Positions 1 through 12,037 of a DNA stretch of 64,000 bases are shown one piece after another. The first letter of the stretch is position 1, and every line of letters starts with the position of its first letter. The notes beneath the pieces are model-generated. The model worked only from the letters and a program-made list of their open reading frames with translations, did not search any database and was not told the origin of the DNA. A program made the translations under genes and the position numbers. The DNA comes from Allacma fusca (lineage: Eukaryota; Arthropoda; Collembola; Symphypleona; Sminthuridae): contig OX359247.1 of NCBI GenBank assembly GCA_947179485.1, forward strand, positions 25,520,801-25,584,800. The letters are read 5' to 3'.

Positions 1-3000
1 ATCAGATCATGGGAATAATTGGTGCTTACTAATAGCTATATACATATCCCCTGGACACAAACACATCTCAGCATTTGTCAGGCCCGTCCAGTCCACTTTA
101 TCAGTTTGGTAGATAGATACATCCATGCAAAATAATTATTCTAGATGATGTGTGTGTATGGGGCATACTACTGTAGCATCCGGCTACTCCAACTGGTACA
201 CAACAAATCCTGAAACTACAGTTGGAACGTGAGTAGTAGACACATGTAGTACTGTAACTACTTGTAGATAATAAAAACTAAACTGCGCAAAACTCTGAAT
301 TTATATTCCCCCTTTGATGTAACATGTGAGGGAAATCCTAATGAGAGAAGTTCCAGGGGAATGACGACGTTGGGCTACAGGTTTCCTTCCAGCATGGATG
401 AAAAAAAAATCCCTCCATTACAGTATACACATAATATGTAATGAGTGACAAAAACAGAAAAAAAATTGATGATGCAACTACAGACACAGTATGAGTAATA
501 CAGACTTTTTTATGTAAACTTTTCACTGCTTTTATTCAGGAATTATTCTCCAACTAGCTACTGTACATCTCAAATAAAATCAATCACAAAGATACTATTT
601 AGTAGTATACCCCTTCCTATAGAAAGATTCCGTACAAATAGTCATGCATTTCTTTGAGTACTCCTAAAATTTCATTGCATTTCATCATTACATTCGTCGT
701 TTGTCATATATCCACTGATTTAACTGAAACGTAGCGTCGTCAATATAAATTGTAATAACGTATAGAGCTTAACGTTTTTTTTCCTTCTGGAGGGAAATGT
801 ACAAATTTTGACGAGATTTTTTGCAATAATTCAATTATATACATAATAATAATAATTATTATTACTACAACTATACTTTTTAGCACCAATAGATTTTCTC
901 CAGAAATATAACTCGCTTTCAAAATTTAAAAAAAAAATGTTTGAATAAACCTCGGGGGGATTTTGAGACCGTTAAACTGAAACTAGTGTTTTTTTTTTAA
1001 AAACTAGGAGTAAGATTATATGTACGGAACGAATGGCTTTTAATCTATGTGTCTGTATGTTTGTGTGTGAGTGTTTGTAGTATAAAGTTCTTGTTCACAC
1101 AATGCTCGTGATGGCAGAAGAACAAACTCGAGGAATCAGCTCTGAACGTAAACAATGGATAAAGCTCAACTGCAGTTTAGTGGTGGTGGCCTTCCCAAAC
1201 ATCCTCCGTCACTCCCTCACACATTCACAGAACATAGAGGAGAACCGTAGGAGCTCTCTCACTTACAATCTCACGAATACATACATAGTTTGACGGCCTT
1301 GTGTAAACTTTTAGATGTTCGACGTCCCGTGTATTTGAGAAAGAAGGAGCAACAATATATGCGCATAACTGTTCTAACGAATCGAATGCCCCTTCATATG
1401 GGAGCTTATGTAGGATGCTCTGTATATAATTACATATAGGCTCAAATAGGTAATATCCAATTTAAATGGCTCTCCCTTATTGTCCCGACCATTTTAGTGT
1501 TACTTTTTTTTTATTTGACGAGATTCAGAACGCCATGCTGGTTTATTCTTCGCCACATCAACGAGGTCAGAATGTTTCAAAAATGACAAGAAATGGAAAT
1601 CAATGCATGGGAATAAATATTCCTGGTGTAATATATAAGGGCATACAATCATTACACGTTACAGTATTAGTAAATATATGCTTCACAGGATATTTCTGGA
1701 AATTCTCAAAAAAATAATTATTAGTGTTTGATTTGAAAAAGCTCTACACACACTTTTTTTTATTAAAATTATTATTAATCGTGAGTTGCCTCTTGGCAGT
1801 CAAAGCAACAATAAAACCTAAGACACACGTGGCAGTGTGCTATAGCAAAAGCTTTTGGAATGAAGGGATGACTGTGCACATATATAAGTATGTATTTATG
1901 TATGAATGCCTATTACATATATGTAGCTACTCTCCGGCATGGAATCTTGTGAATGACTCAATTGGGATTAGCAAAATGGAAAAGTTATGGGGACACGAAA
2001 CACGATACAAGCAGCTAATTTGTACGGAAAGGTCGTGTAAATTTCTTTCGTAGCGAATCCTAGACGACTACCAATAATAATATGCTTTTGTATATGTATA
2101 TATATGTATGTGTGTGTGTATATGTACCCAATGAACCCAGAGACATTTAACTCCCTTTGTATCCTATTATGTATGTATGTATATTTTGAATCCCATCAAT
2201 AATTTTCTCATAGACTACTATACTGGCTACATATATATTATATATGTATATCCTCCTTACTGTAAATAGTTTTGTGTGTATGTACAGAGTTGTAAAGATA
2301 GAAACACCTTGGTTGTCTAAAAACTACAGCCTTCTATTTTTTTTTAAATATATTTAAAAGGTATTTAAAGTAGTATAGTGTAAGATTAGTAATCTGTGGT
2401 ATCTCCGAAAGGGCTAGGTTCATTGTAGCATACTGTATGTACATATAGAATTTTATTATATTATATATATACTTAATATGTAAATAGTATATTTTTTTAT
2501 ACTTCCACATTTTTTTTTGTCTGTCCATATTTAGTATGTATATGGTAGGGTGATGATCCTACAGCACATAGTGGTGATGCTCGCAACAACTCAACAGAGC
2601 AAACGTCTGTTTCTGTGTTCGAACTGTAAATATCCTTAATAAATGTAGTCCTTACATATGTATGACATATTACATGTCCTTAGTTGAATGCGGTTCAAAA
2701 AAAAAACAAACTGTAAAATGTACCTACGATCTACGTCAAACTCATACATAGTTTTTATGAAATATGCCACAAAGTTACAAATTTTACGTGCATTTTGTTC
2801 AAATCTGTTAGTAATTATGTATTCCGGAGGTTCCAGTTTAATACAAATCTCTTCAAGGATTTTGTCTCAGGGGGAAATGCAATAATATAATTAGTATGTG
2901 TATATGTAGGTATCTATGTATATATAATTATATATATATGCCACTCAAGCCATACGTTATCATCTTAAGGATGGGGTGGACTGTTGCATGTGAATTGGAT

Positions 3001-4638
3001 GTGACTATATATATATATATATAAGTATGTATAAGGAGTTAAATCCCTATACAGTAAATGTGCAATTACATATTCACTAGGTCAAACTTCCACCTGAAAG
3101 TTCAATGTATGAGTTGGATTTTTCTGTAACATACGGTAATTTTTGTTTTTTTTATAAAGAACATGCAACCTCACCGATAGAGTCCAAACCTTGGATGTGT
3201 AATCGCTCTTAATAGATTTATATGGCATGTATTTTAAATAGTTTTTTTTATTGTAAAGGTTCTAATTACGTATCTTTTGACAACAACAAGATATTGATAT
3301 ATAGATGATTTAAATGTTAATTTATTAGTATTTACATACACAAAAAATTTTCTGATTCCTCCGGCCAGAGCAAAGTATTTACTACTGATGGATGCCTGAC
3401 ACTGACACAACTGCAGGGGTTTAAAAATGCAGCTGTTCCTTTCAAATATAGTAATATGATTCATTATTTTTTGGGGGATTTGTTGATTTGTTTTTCTTGT
3501 CTCTCTACAGAAATGTATGTACGTAATTATATATTTTTTTCACTCAAGAACAAAGACAATTCTTTTTTGGCAGTTCTAAATATTTATATATATATATATA
3601 GATAATCTTATATATTCTTGTATGATTAATGTTTCCAATGATATAATTACTATACCATACAATTATATACTATAAGGTTAGAATTAAGATAAAGAATTAT
3701 CAAAAATCTATCAAGGTCCTTTATATATAATTATGTATATATTAAACAATGTCGTTTTTTTATGCAGAGTTTTTTTTTCCCCGTTCCTTTGTATTTTTTT
3801 TTAGTCATACGGACTCATACACACACTTGCCCTCAGATGTGGAAGCTGTATGGAAGTATGACCGGGTCTCATACTCAATTACCAGGAGGAATCTATCTAT
3901 AGACTAATGAAAATTGATTCTCCCTGTCGGCTCTGTCCATAATTATATAAACTCCTACATATATATTTTTTTTAGACCCACATAGAAATGTATGTACGAT
4001 CCTACGGGCTCGAGTCCAAAGTAAGAATTATATTGACATTATAGATAGTGTAAATGTCGAGGTCTACCTACCTATTGGGGGATTGATTATATAAGGGAAC
4101 GAAATACATACTTACTATAGGTAATAGTTACTCATACATTTTGTATTCCTAATTTAATTTTTAGTAGTATTGATTATCTACGTTTCTTTTTAATAATAAT
4201 CATTTAATTGTAGGTAATTGTATATATGTACGGAGTAGTTTTTTTTATAGCATAGCCGTAAAATGGATATAATTATACAACAACATTTAAATACATATCC
4301 TGGTAATAGTAACTACCTATGATGTAAATATGTGTATATCCTTCTTTTTTTTTGAATAATCGAACCGTAAATATACGAAGACAGACACGCACGTATGCAT
4401 AAGTTACAATTACTTACACACACACAGTTTGACGACGAACGATTGACGATTGAACGGAGGAGCGGCCACAATATAAATAATCATATTATATATATATACA
4501 TATATATACTTCAACGCAAATATAATCGAATGAGTAGCTTCTTTAACGAAACGGGTTCTCTAATAATATATATATATAATATATATACATATCTAAGTAA
4601 TCTTGATGATACCATGTCCAATATATATGAATAGATAG

Positions 4639-4659
4639 CACACACACACACACACACAC
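4639..4659. repeat. (CA)n microsatellite
   Basis: Uninterrupted CA repeat of about 21 bases. Confidence 0.9.
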
Positions 4660-4794
4660 GTTAGTTTACTATGTAATGTCCCTTCTCAACAAGGTATTTC
4701 ATTTGAGGGTTTTGTGTCTCGCGACGAGCGTGTAGGCATCAAAAACCTTGATTTTTAGCACTAGAAAAACGGGATTATCCTTTGGGACCTACTC

Positions 4795-4817
4795 CTCTCT
4801 CTCTCTCTCTCTCTCTC
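4795..4817. repeat. (CT)n microsatellite
   Basis: Uninterrupted CT repeat of about 23 bases, in the flank downstream of the taranis-like gene. Confidence 0.9.
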
Positions 4818-4873
4818 GCCGGTGTCTACTCATGTATGTCTGGCTTTACCATGGAGTAAAAGCAGTGGGCTGG

Positions 4874-4893
4874 GTGTGTGTGTGTGTGTGTGT
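4874..4893. repeat. (GT)n microsatellite
   Basis: GT repeat of about 20 bases, close to the CT tract before it. Confidence 0.9.
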
Positions 4894-5070
4894 ATAGGCG
4901 CAAGGGACTTGTATATTTAATCATGATATACAGAGACGGTACACTAGTATGTACACAATTGTAAAACCTGTCGGAGTTATTGGACATGAAAACTAGAAAA
5001 AAAACTATGTGGTAGTACTCAATATAATAATAGTAAATAATTCTAAAGTTTATATAATCATTTAGCAAGA

Positions 5071-5123
5071 TTAATAATAATAATAATAATTAGTAGTAGT
5101 AGTAATAATAATAATAATAATAA
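5071..5123. repeat. (TAA/TAG)n trinucleotide tract
   Basis: A run of TAA units, then TAG units, then TAA again. It lies about 150 bases beyond the stop codon of the taranis-like gene and may lie in its 3' UTR. Confidence 0.85.
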
Positions 5124-5242
5124 AGATCTGCGATCTACGAACGCATAAAAGTTGCAGAACCCTTTAAACGAAAGTAGATATATATAGTATATATATATAT
5201 ATATATTTATATATATGTGTGTATGTAGTATATAGGTCGCAA

Positions 5243-5248
5243 TTTATT
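5243..5248 (-). terminator. Candidate polyadenylation signal AATAAA
   Basis: AATAAA on the minus strand lies 28 bases after the stop codon. That would give an unusually short 3' UTR. Further AATAAA hexamers on the same strand at 3326-3321 and 3252-3247 would give a UTR of about 2 kb, more usual for a regulator of this type. The sequence alone cannot choose. Confidence 0.25.
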
Positions 5249-5276
5249 TTTTTGTCTAAATACTAATTTCTACTTA

Positions 5277-6554
5277 CTATGTTTCGAGGGAGGCAATCAG
5301 ACTATGAAAAACAACAGACTGTAATTCTCCAAAGATAGAAGAATGTCCACAGGATGAATACTGCTTGTCCGCGGACGATGAGGAGGAGGAAGATGATGAT
5401 GACGAGGAGGACGCGTCGGATGGTTGGCTGACAAGAGAGTTGACGTTAGAAATACCATTACCACTTCCACCCACAACACTGTTGTGATTACTGTGATCGG
5501 CACACTTGCGATCCATTGTGGAAGGAATGAGGGTAGTTGCGGAGGAGCAGCAGGACGAGAGTGGAAGTGTGCACGTGTTCTCTTTAGTGTCAGAAGACGT
5601 CATGTCCTCGGCATCTTCACTCTCGAGGGAGGATGAGGACATTTGTCGTGCTTCAGTTGCAATACTTGCTCCTGTCACTTGAGTCGTCGTCGGAGTCGTC
5701 GGAGTCGTCAGAGTCGGAGTTGTATCCATTGAACTCACAACATTGCAGAGTGGAGAGGGTGGGGTGGGTGGGAGGTCTAGAGAGAATTCACAGTCGCTAT
5801 CACCCACAATCCCATCAACACTGGTGCCTTGACTCAAACAGTTGGCCACCACTACCGAGGAGTCAATCTCTATCGAGGAAGAGTCAATCGTCTCACCGAT
5901 CACGACCCCTCCTGAACCCACCTCAAGCCCCGAACTGACCATCATGCTAGGAGGAGAATTAATTGGCTCAGGAGGAGTAGGCCAATCACTGGTCTCACTG
6001 TCTCCCACAACGTCCACATCCACATCCACGTCCACATCCAGGGAACACTCATCATTCCCGAGGAGGGAGGAGGCCTGGGAGGACAGACTCAATTTTGCCT
6101 TCTTCGGGGGCAAGGAGTCGGGGTCATTTGAAGAATCACAACAGTCATCATCATCAATACTGGAGATTATGCAGGGGGTGGGGGGGATGTAGATTTGACT
6201 CAGAACAGCTTGTACATCACAATCATCCTCCGAGTCATCGGAGAGGGGTCTCTTCCGACTGTTATTATTGTTATTAATTAGATTATTGTTCCGGCTGAGG
6301 GGTCGGGAGGGGGAGGAGTGGAGACCCATGGAGTCATCATCTGGCAAGTGCATGTCACTCAGACGAGAACAAGCGAAGCTCTTCCGGAATGAAGAACAGG
6401 ACAACTTGGAGGTGTAGCCTCCGTGACGCATCATCTTCTCCTCCCGAACTTCCCGTTGAAGACGCTTGATCGTGTTGTTGATGAGGACTGAGCGACGGAG
6501 GAAACTTTCCGGATCTTCGATACGCTTCACCTTTGCCATTGACATCTTCAGCAC
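5277..6554 (-). CDS. tara: SERTA-domain transcriptional co-regulator (taranis-like), last coding exon
   Basis: This exon encodes 425 residues and ends at a TAG (5279-5277). It starts at GTG (valine, not a start codon) right after a TTTTTCTAG splice acceptor. Residue numbers refer to the 467-aa spliced protein. The SERTA motif continues from exon 1 with VLKMSMAKVKR and LRRSVLINNTIKRLQ (about 38-80), matching the LQKTVLINNMLRRIQ region of human SERTAD2 as I recall it. Two basic patches could be nuclear localisation signals (SRKRPLS near 141, PPKKAKL near 191). The rest is acidic, Ser/Thr/Pro-rich and probably disordered, with a DV dipeptide repeat (about 213-223), a TP-rich segment (about 320-334) and a 13-Ser run (424-436). 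The C-terminus FGELQSVVFHSLIASLET stands out as a short ordered motif and looks like a conserved family tail. Family members are nuclear co-regulators linked to E2F/cell-cycle and chromatin control. Orthology to tara rather than another SERTA paralogue is inferred. Confidence 0.9.
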   Translation of the reverse strand: MLKMSMAKVKRIEDPESFLRRSVLINNTIKRLQREVREEKMMRHGGYTSKLSCSSFRKSFACSRLSDMHLPDDDSMGLHSSPSRPLSRNNNLINNNNNSRKRPLSDDSEDDCDVQAVLSQIYIPPTPCIISSIDDDDCCDSSNDPDSLPPKKAKLSLSSQASSLLGNDECSLDVDVDVDVDVVGDSETSDWPTPPEPINSPPSMMVSSGLEVGSGGVVIGETIDSSSIEIDSSVVVANCLSQGTSVDGIVGDSDCEFSLDLPPTPPSPLCNVVSSMDTTPTLTTPTTPTTTQVTGASIATEARQMSSSSLESEDAEDMTSSDTKENTCTLPLSSCCSSATTLIPSTMDRKCADHSNHNSVVGGSGNGISNVNSLVSQPSDASSSSSSSSSSSSSADKQYSSCGHSSIFGELQSVVFHSLIASLET

Positions 6555-7703
6555 CTAGAAAAACCCAAATCACTTGGTTACAACACATTAGGACAGAGAC
6601 TTGCCACATCAACCATACATCAGTCCCAATGTAATTTCCTACCCCCATTTTCTCTCTCTCTCTCTCTCTCCTTTTTATCTCTCTGGTCTTCGACCCCCTT
6701 ATCTGTTCCGACTCAAACCCTGCAGATTCCTCCCTGTAAACTCTACACTTCCTTCACAAGTCCATCCACCATGGGCAGCATGTACACAACTTTACTTTTT
6801 TTTCCCTTGTCGCGACTCTTCCAAAACTCTGTTTCTCTGTTTGTGAACTGATAAGAACACAATCCATTATCCCAGTACTTAATCCCGTCCCATATGCATA
6901 GATATACATATGACGGCGTACATACATAAGTGTATTGACACACTCATCCCTCACGAAAGCTTCAGTTGTGACGGGAAAATAACAACAAGGATTACCAACA
7001 TTTTTTTCTTGCACCTCTCAACGCTTTAAAACAAGACTAGGCCATATTAGGATGGAAACAAATTTACATGTGCGCATTTCTGCCCATGGTTAGCCTATCC
7101 AGTGAGTAGAATGTATGTATGTATGTATGGTCAAATCAGAGAAGCCTATACCAGAGCCATAGCCAACCATGCATGCAATTAGCTTTAGGCTTCAAATTCT
7201 CCGCAATTAATGCATCCCCCCCCTACTTAATTGCATAAACCACAAAGGAACATCAACAATTGCTATGTGTAGATGTGTACGTCTGCATATCTAGATATAC
7301 ATATGTTATGCCCCTGCAAGATTTTATTATGAGGAAATCTATCAAGCTCTGTAGCAAGAGAGACACACTACTACTTCCAACCAACCTCTCATAGTCATCA
7401 GGACAAATATGGTAAAAAACATGGGACTACCGCTGTCACTGGTTTTTGTTGAGCAAAAAAGTATCATTACGTTACAAAAACATTAGGGTTTGTTGGTCAA
7501 TTATACACAAGTGAGAACTCAAAACTACAGTGTGTGAGTATGAGCACGGGAGATTCGACACGTAACCATTCTCACAAGAAAAACTTCCTCATCAATAATA
7601 TAATTAGGATTTTAATACCACTTGAAAAGTGCGAATTATTTCCTTTCGATATAATCTAGTAAGCACTGTAATAACACTCCTCAAGTGTATACTCTCTGTA
7701 ATC

Positions 7704-7740
7704 CAACAACAACAACAACAACAACAACACACACACACAT
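7704..7740. repeat. (CAA)n-(CA)n compound microsatellite
   Basis: Eight CAA units run directly into CA units, inside the intron of the taranis-like gene. Confidence 0.9.
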
Positions 7741-10700
7741 ACACATACACACAGACAGTCACTCCAAATCCATTAACACCATAATATCCACCCCGCAAAG
7801 AAACAAAGTAAGTGTTTCACAAATCCTCGTCAAACGACTGTACACATAAAGTACATGGACAACATTGCACATAGGCACATAATAAATATGCACGTACAAA
7901 AACACACACTCCCTTGGCAAAATAACACTTGTCGACTGCGAGCTCTGAAGGAAGTAAAAATACGAGGAAAACTCCCAAAGAGAATTTTAACGTTTTTACT
8001 AACACAATAATGCAAGTAATACCCATGGTGATGGTTCCACTAAACTGACTCTGAGTTCCTCCTTTAATTAGGTGGACATTGTGCTGAACAGAAATCCGCA
8101 TGTACTCACATACCCATATACATATGTACGACCCTATGTACGGACTGTTGCTGTACTACAGGAGTTTCTGTTTTTGTCATATATCATTTCCACAGTTTCT
8201 CCTGTCAAGCCTCCTATTTCCCTGATATGCACATCCGTGGATCCACTAATCTAATTTTTAAGATTTCATTTCAAGTGGAAAAACATTTATTCACAAGGAA
8301 ATACGCAATCCCAAGTTTTTTCTCCCTGACATTCGGAAATCTCTCCTCGAGACGGGAACCCCATGGAAAGAAACAGAAAACACTAGAAGCATATACTGTA
8401 AAAGTAAGTCTCTGGAAAGAGCCATAGTGTTGCGATATTCAAGGAACATCTTGTTATCATTTTGTGCTCACCAAGTAAACTGACTGAGCTCATCGAGTGT
8501 AGAAGTATTACTGTAGAAGGAAAAGTTATGATAATATATTTGCCATGTACGTCAACAACGATCTTAACTATTTCGTCATCAATAGGAGCTCACAATCAGA
8601 ATCATCCCGTGATTCATATTTTGCTCCTGGAAATATTATAAACATGTATGTACCTACGACATTTAGTTTTACGGCGTAAAAACCCAGGGAGTGTTATCAG
8701 CAGTCAAGAAACACTCTGTAGATATCTGTCTACATGAGCGTTATTTGTACAGGCTAATATATCAATTTGTAAAGGAGTTGGACAAAATTAATATATGAGT
8801 ACGAAACACTAGGATTTATGATACTTGTTTTTCCTCATTGGTTTGATGTAATGATGCAATTCAATCCACCTTTAAGTATAAGAGAGAGATTTTTATTTAA
8901 AAAACAACTCTATTATTGCTCCGTATCAAAAACACGCTGGAACATATGTAATGTATGTACCAGTAGCTGAAAAGATATTTCAATAAAAATGCTTTTGACA
9001 CATCTGCTTCCAGAGAGCCTACAGTATAGTTTCCCTAACCTCCATATAAATTCACAATGTGAAATTTAGTACTAAACTGGCCCTCATAGTAAAAGCGTGT
9101 GACTTCCATGGAAAGTTACACCAGTCCACATTTATCTCCCGTGCCCAAAGCACTGCAGTCAACAGGGGAGAGGACGACTGAGAGGCGAAGAATGGGGAGA
9201 GAATAGATAGTTGTAATTATACAGATATGCATACATAATTATGTACATATGTGTGAGTGGTGGATATTTAAGAGATATTTTCCAAAGGAATCATAATAAT
9301 TTGGCTATGACACTTTGTACGCCCCACAGATTGAACAACAGCAAATTAGGACTTGAATTATTTCAATTATCTCTACGTCCGTACGTATATATACATACAT
9401 ACACATACAAACGGACCCAAAAGACACCATTCCTACACACTCTACTTATCCAGAGGATATCATTTCCTCCGTTGTCAGAGCTACAGATAGAGCTACTTTG
9501 AGCAGTGTGTTTAAATTTACATAAATACAGCAGAGAGCTAGTTAAACAATATCTTAGTCTCAATGTGGTATCCAAAGGCTCTCTCCGTGACTGCCAATGT
9601 TACCAGCTACCAGCTGCAATTTTCCGTCTTCCAAATAAATACACAAGTTTGCAAGCCTAGAGATAGATATATAGATACACACATGAGATAACAAGGTGTA
9701 TAATTTAATGCACTAGAAAAAACTAGTACCTAATTTCCCTCATCTCTACTACTCCCTACACATATCTACTCTTCTATACGTTTCCATCTGCGTTCACTAC
9801 TCCACATCTCGCAACATGCAAAGACTCGACTGTTACTTCTGCACCTACAACTATTCCTCAATGTCAACGGACGTAGTAATTATAGCTGTCGCTACAGCAA
9901 ACATTATACGGCAAAAGAGCCAACCTTTAAGATAGGGGAAAAAAACCTTTAAAACAGGTGCCCAAAAAAGACAAGCGTAGATTTACTACACCATACAAAT
10001 AAGATTTTGATTTTAGAGTATGTCTAATTGAGCGCACTCAAGCTTGTAGCATTTAATGGGGACTTCTTCTTCAACCCAACAACTTTTACATGCATATATA
10101 AATACCCTCTCAACATGTTTACCACAAAAGTTGAATTACTACAAGTTACTTCTCATAAGCCTCAAGTATTTTTCCTCGGTATTTGTACCCAAGCTGAACT
10201 TTGAATTTCAAAAAATTCTTTGGGATAGGTTCTGTACTATACAGAGTTGCTGAATATGAAATCCCAACGGTATCTGAACCACAGGGACGTGAGAGATTTC
10301 AAAATATTTGGAAAGGACTATTCTGATAGATTTCTGCTTTGAGCAATATAAGCCTCCTTGTCAACTGGCAATAGGAACAATAGGAGCAACAAAGCTCCTT
10401 GGTTGGAGAAAGATCAAATACATATCTCCTGCACTGTGTGTGTAAAGAGCCAGTGAGCAAGGGAAATTTATATATAGAGTTGAATGACAGGGATTGAAAA
10501 TTGGCACAACACTTTCAAAAACTACGGGAAATATACATATCCCTTGGAGAATATATGAACGTACGTGGAAGAGAGGCATAAAAACATGCTTCACTTTGAT
10601 AGGAAATACTCCACTAAATTACTACTACCTCCCCAGCCCATCCTCTCCTACTACTCCTTACTACGGGGCTAACAATATTAGTAATTTATTCTAAATTAAA

Positions 10701-10829
10701 ACAATACAAATGACAATGACCGTCGACCTCATTCTAGTAGCAGAACCACAGTCTAGGATCCCATGCATGGCCTGCATCTCCCTGTGCACCAACATACTTG
10801 GGATTTACAGACTCATAGATTCTCAGTAA

Positions 10830-10835
<6 letters not shown>

Positions 10836-10885
<50 letters not shown>
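10836..10885. repeat. (CA)n microsatellite, long
   Basis: Uninterrupted CA repeat of 50 bases in the intron, about 1 kb from the donor. It is one of the two longest in the window and is likely to vary in length. Confidence 0.95.
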
Positions 10886-10886
<1 letters not shown>

Positions 10887-11856
10887 TTACATCCACCCCA
10901 AGGAGAAAAGATACACGTGTATGGTTAACAACTTCACGGTTTAACAGTTCTCAGTATATGTACATTGCACTTATGTAGATATGTACCTGCGGGTTGAGCC
11001 GAAACCCAAGGAAAATAATTTTTTCGACTTTGCCAGGCAGGTAATGCAAAACCGATAAGGAACAGAAAACATAATTGGAAAATCCTCCATCCCTGTCTTC
11101 CCTTTTAACAAAGCTACCAATGGAATGAGACTCAAAGTTGAGAGAGAAGTTTCCGACGACAATTTGGCAAACCGCTTTGAAGACTTCACTTTTTTTTGTC
11201 TTTGTTTTTCTATTCATTCATTTTCTTTAAAAATTACTTTGGCCTTGTCTTGATTTCCAGTGTCTATGCAAGACAGCTACAAGTTTTGCCTCAAGTCAAG
11301 TTATTTGTTTGCTCATGCAATTTTCATCCATAAACATCACCTACTCACTGTATTAAGTTACCCCAGTAAATCAACAGCATTCAGTTACAACAACACAGCC
11401 CATCCCAGGACTTTTACATGTAGATTCAATGTACGTACGCCGAGCAATGATATTTTTTTCGAAAGTAGTTTTTCTATGGGAAAATGTGGTAGCCCTTGTA
11501 AACAGTATCAATTTTACAAAGCAAGCCCTCATGAAAACATAAGTCACGGGAGGAAGCCGGATCTCACCGTATTCAAATGAGATGGTCTCATAATAAATGA
11601 GAACACTTCTCCGCTCATTGAAAAAAATTTGGGTGAGTTGGGACAAAAGTAACAACTCCCCAGCTCATTTTGAGTAAATTGTCAAAACAAAAAAAAAACA
11701 AAAAAATAATTGAAAAAACTGAGACGGTATGGAAAAATAGGAATTTAAAAGTATACTTCTAGTGTGAACATGGATACAAATACAAGAATCAGGAGCGAGC
11801 GGAGAAGCCTTGTTCCGTGAGTGACAGTCCAATGAAATATTTACGAGAGAGAAATT

Positions 11857-11884
11857 GAGAGAGAGAGAGAGAGAAAAAAAAAAA
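11857..11884 (-). repeat. Poly-T / CT tract near the splice donor
   Basis: On the gene's strand this is eleven Ts followed by CT repeats, starting 28 bases into the intron after a weak donor. Such U-rich stretches downstream of weak donors can assist U1 binding through TIA1-type proteins. That role here is inferred. Confidence 0.6.
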
Positions 11885-11911
11885 TCCAGAGCAGAACAAG
11901 CATCAACTGAC

Positions 11912-12037
11912 CTTTTTCCGCTCTTCACGGAGTCGGTATTTGGCCGTAAACATTGAGGGACGACGACTATTCCCCGAGCAAAGTCCTCCAAAGATGGACG
12001 ATGACGACGACGACACTCCACATGTAGCCGATGACAT
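11912..12037 (-). CDS. tara: SERTA-domain co-regulator (taranis-like), first coding exon
   Basis: This exon encodes 42 residues from ATG 12037-12035, which has an A at -3 (AAG before ATG), to AAG 11914-11912. The donor is AAG|GTCAGT. Joined in phase 0 to the exon starting at 6554, it gives TAKYRLREERKK followed by VLKMSMAKVKR, completing the start of the SERTA motif. The N-terminus is Ser-rich (GVSSSSSSIFGG). The frame stays open upstream for another 29 codons, to a TAA at 12127-12125, with no further ATG. That stretch is 5' UTR if this ATG is the start. It would be coding only if an upstream exon joins in frame. The exact start is therefore less certain than the exon itself. Confidence 0.8.

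Larger units (their letters stand above)
1..5242. other. AT-rich flank downstream of the taranis-like gene, no recognised gene
   Basis: This stretch is strongly AT-rich with TATATA runs (for example 3005-3023 and 5185-5216), homopolymer A/T runs, an AAT/AGT trinucleotide tract and CA, GT and CT microsatellites near 4640-4893. The part nearest the gene may be its 3' UTR. Reading frames here are short. The longest (1724-2053, plus) starts at GTG and has only a chance-looking hydrophobic start. Confidence 0.5.
6555..11911 (-). other. Intron of the taranis-like gene
   Basis: The intron is 5357 bases long, with GT at 11911-11910 and AG at 6556-6555, and phase 0. The donor GTCAGT is weak because it has C at +3. 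A T-run and CT-rich stretch lies 28-55 bases into the intron. The acceptor has a short pyrimidine stretch (TTTTTCTAG). The body contains a CT tract near 6653-6670, a CAA/CA compound repeat near 7704-7740 and a long CA repeat at 10836-10885. Short frames inside it have no family resemblance. I see no extra exon. Confidence 0.8.

Noticed and set aside
1724-2053. A 109-aa plus frame with a hydrophobic, signal-peptide-like start and several Cys.
   Set aside because: It begins at GTG, the hydrophobic part is coded by T-runs, and no ATG precedes that part in frame.
5842-6192. A 116-aa plus frame and other plus frames opposite the large exon.
   Set aside because: They are antisense shadows of the Ser/Asp-rich taranis-like exon.
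11665-12021. A 118-aa minus frame overlapping the first coding exon.
   Set aside because: It is another frame of the same DNA and lacks the SERTA continuity that supports the chosen frame.
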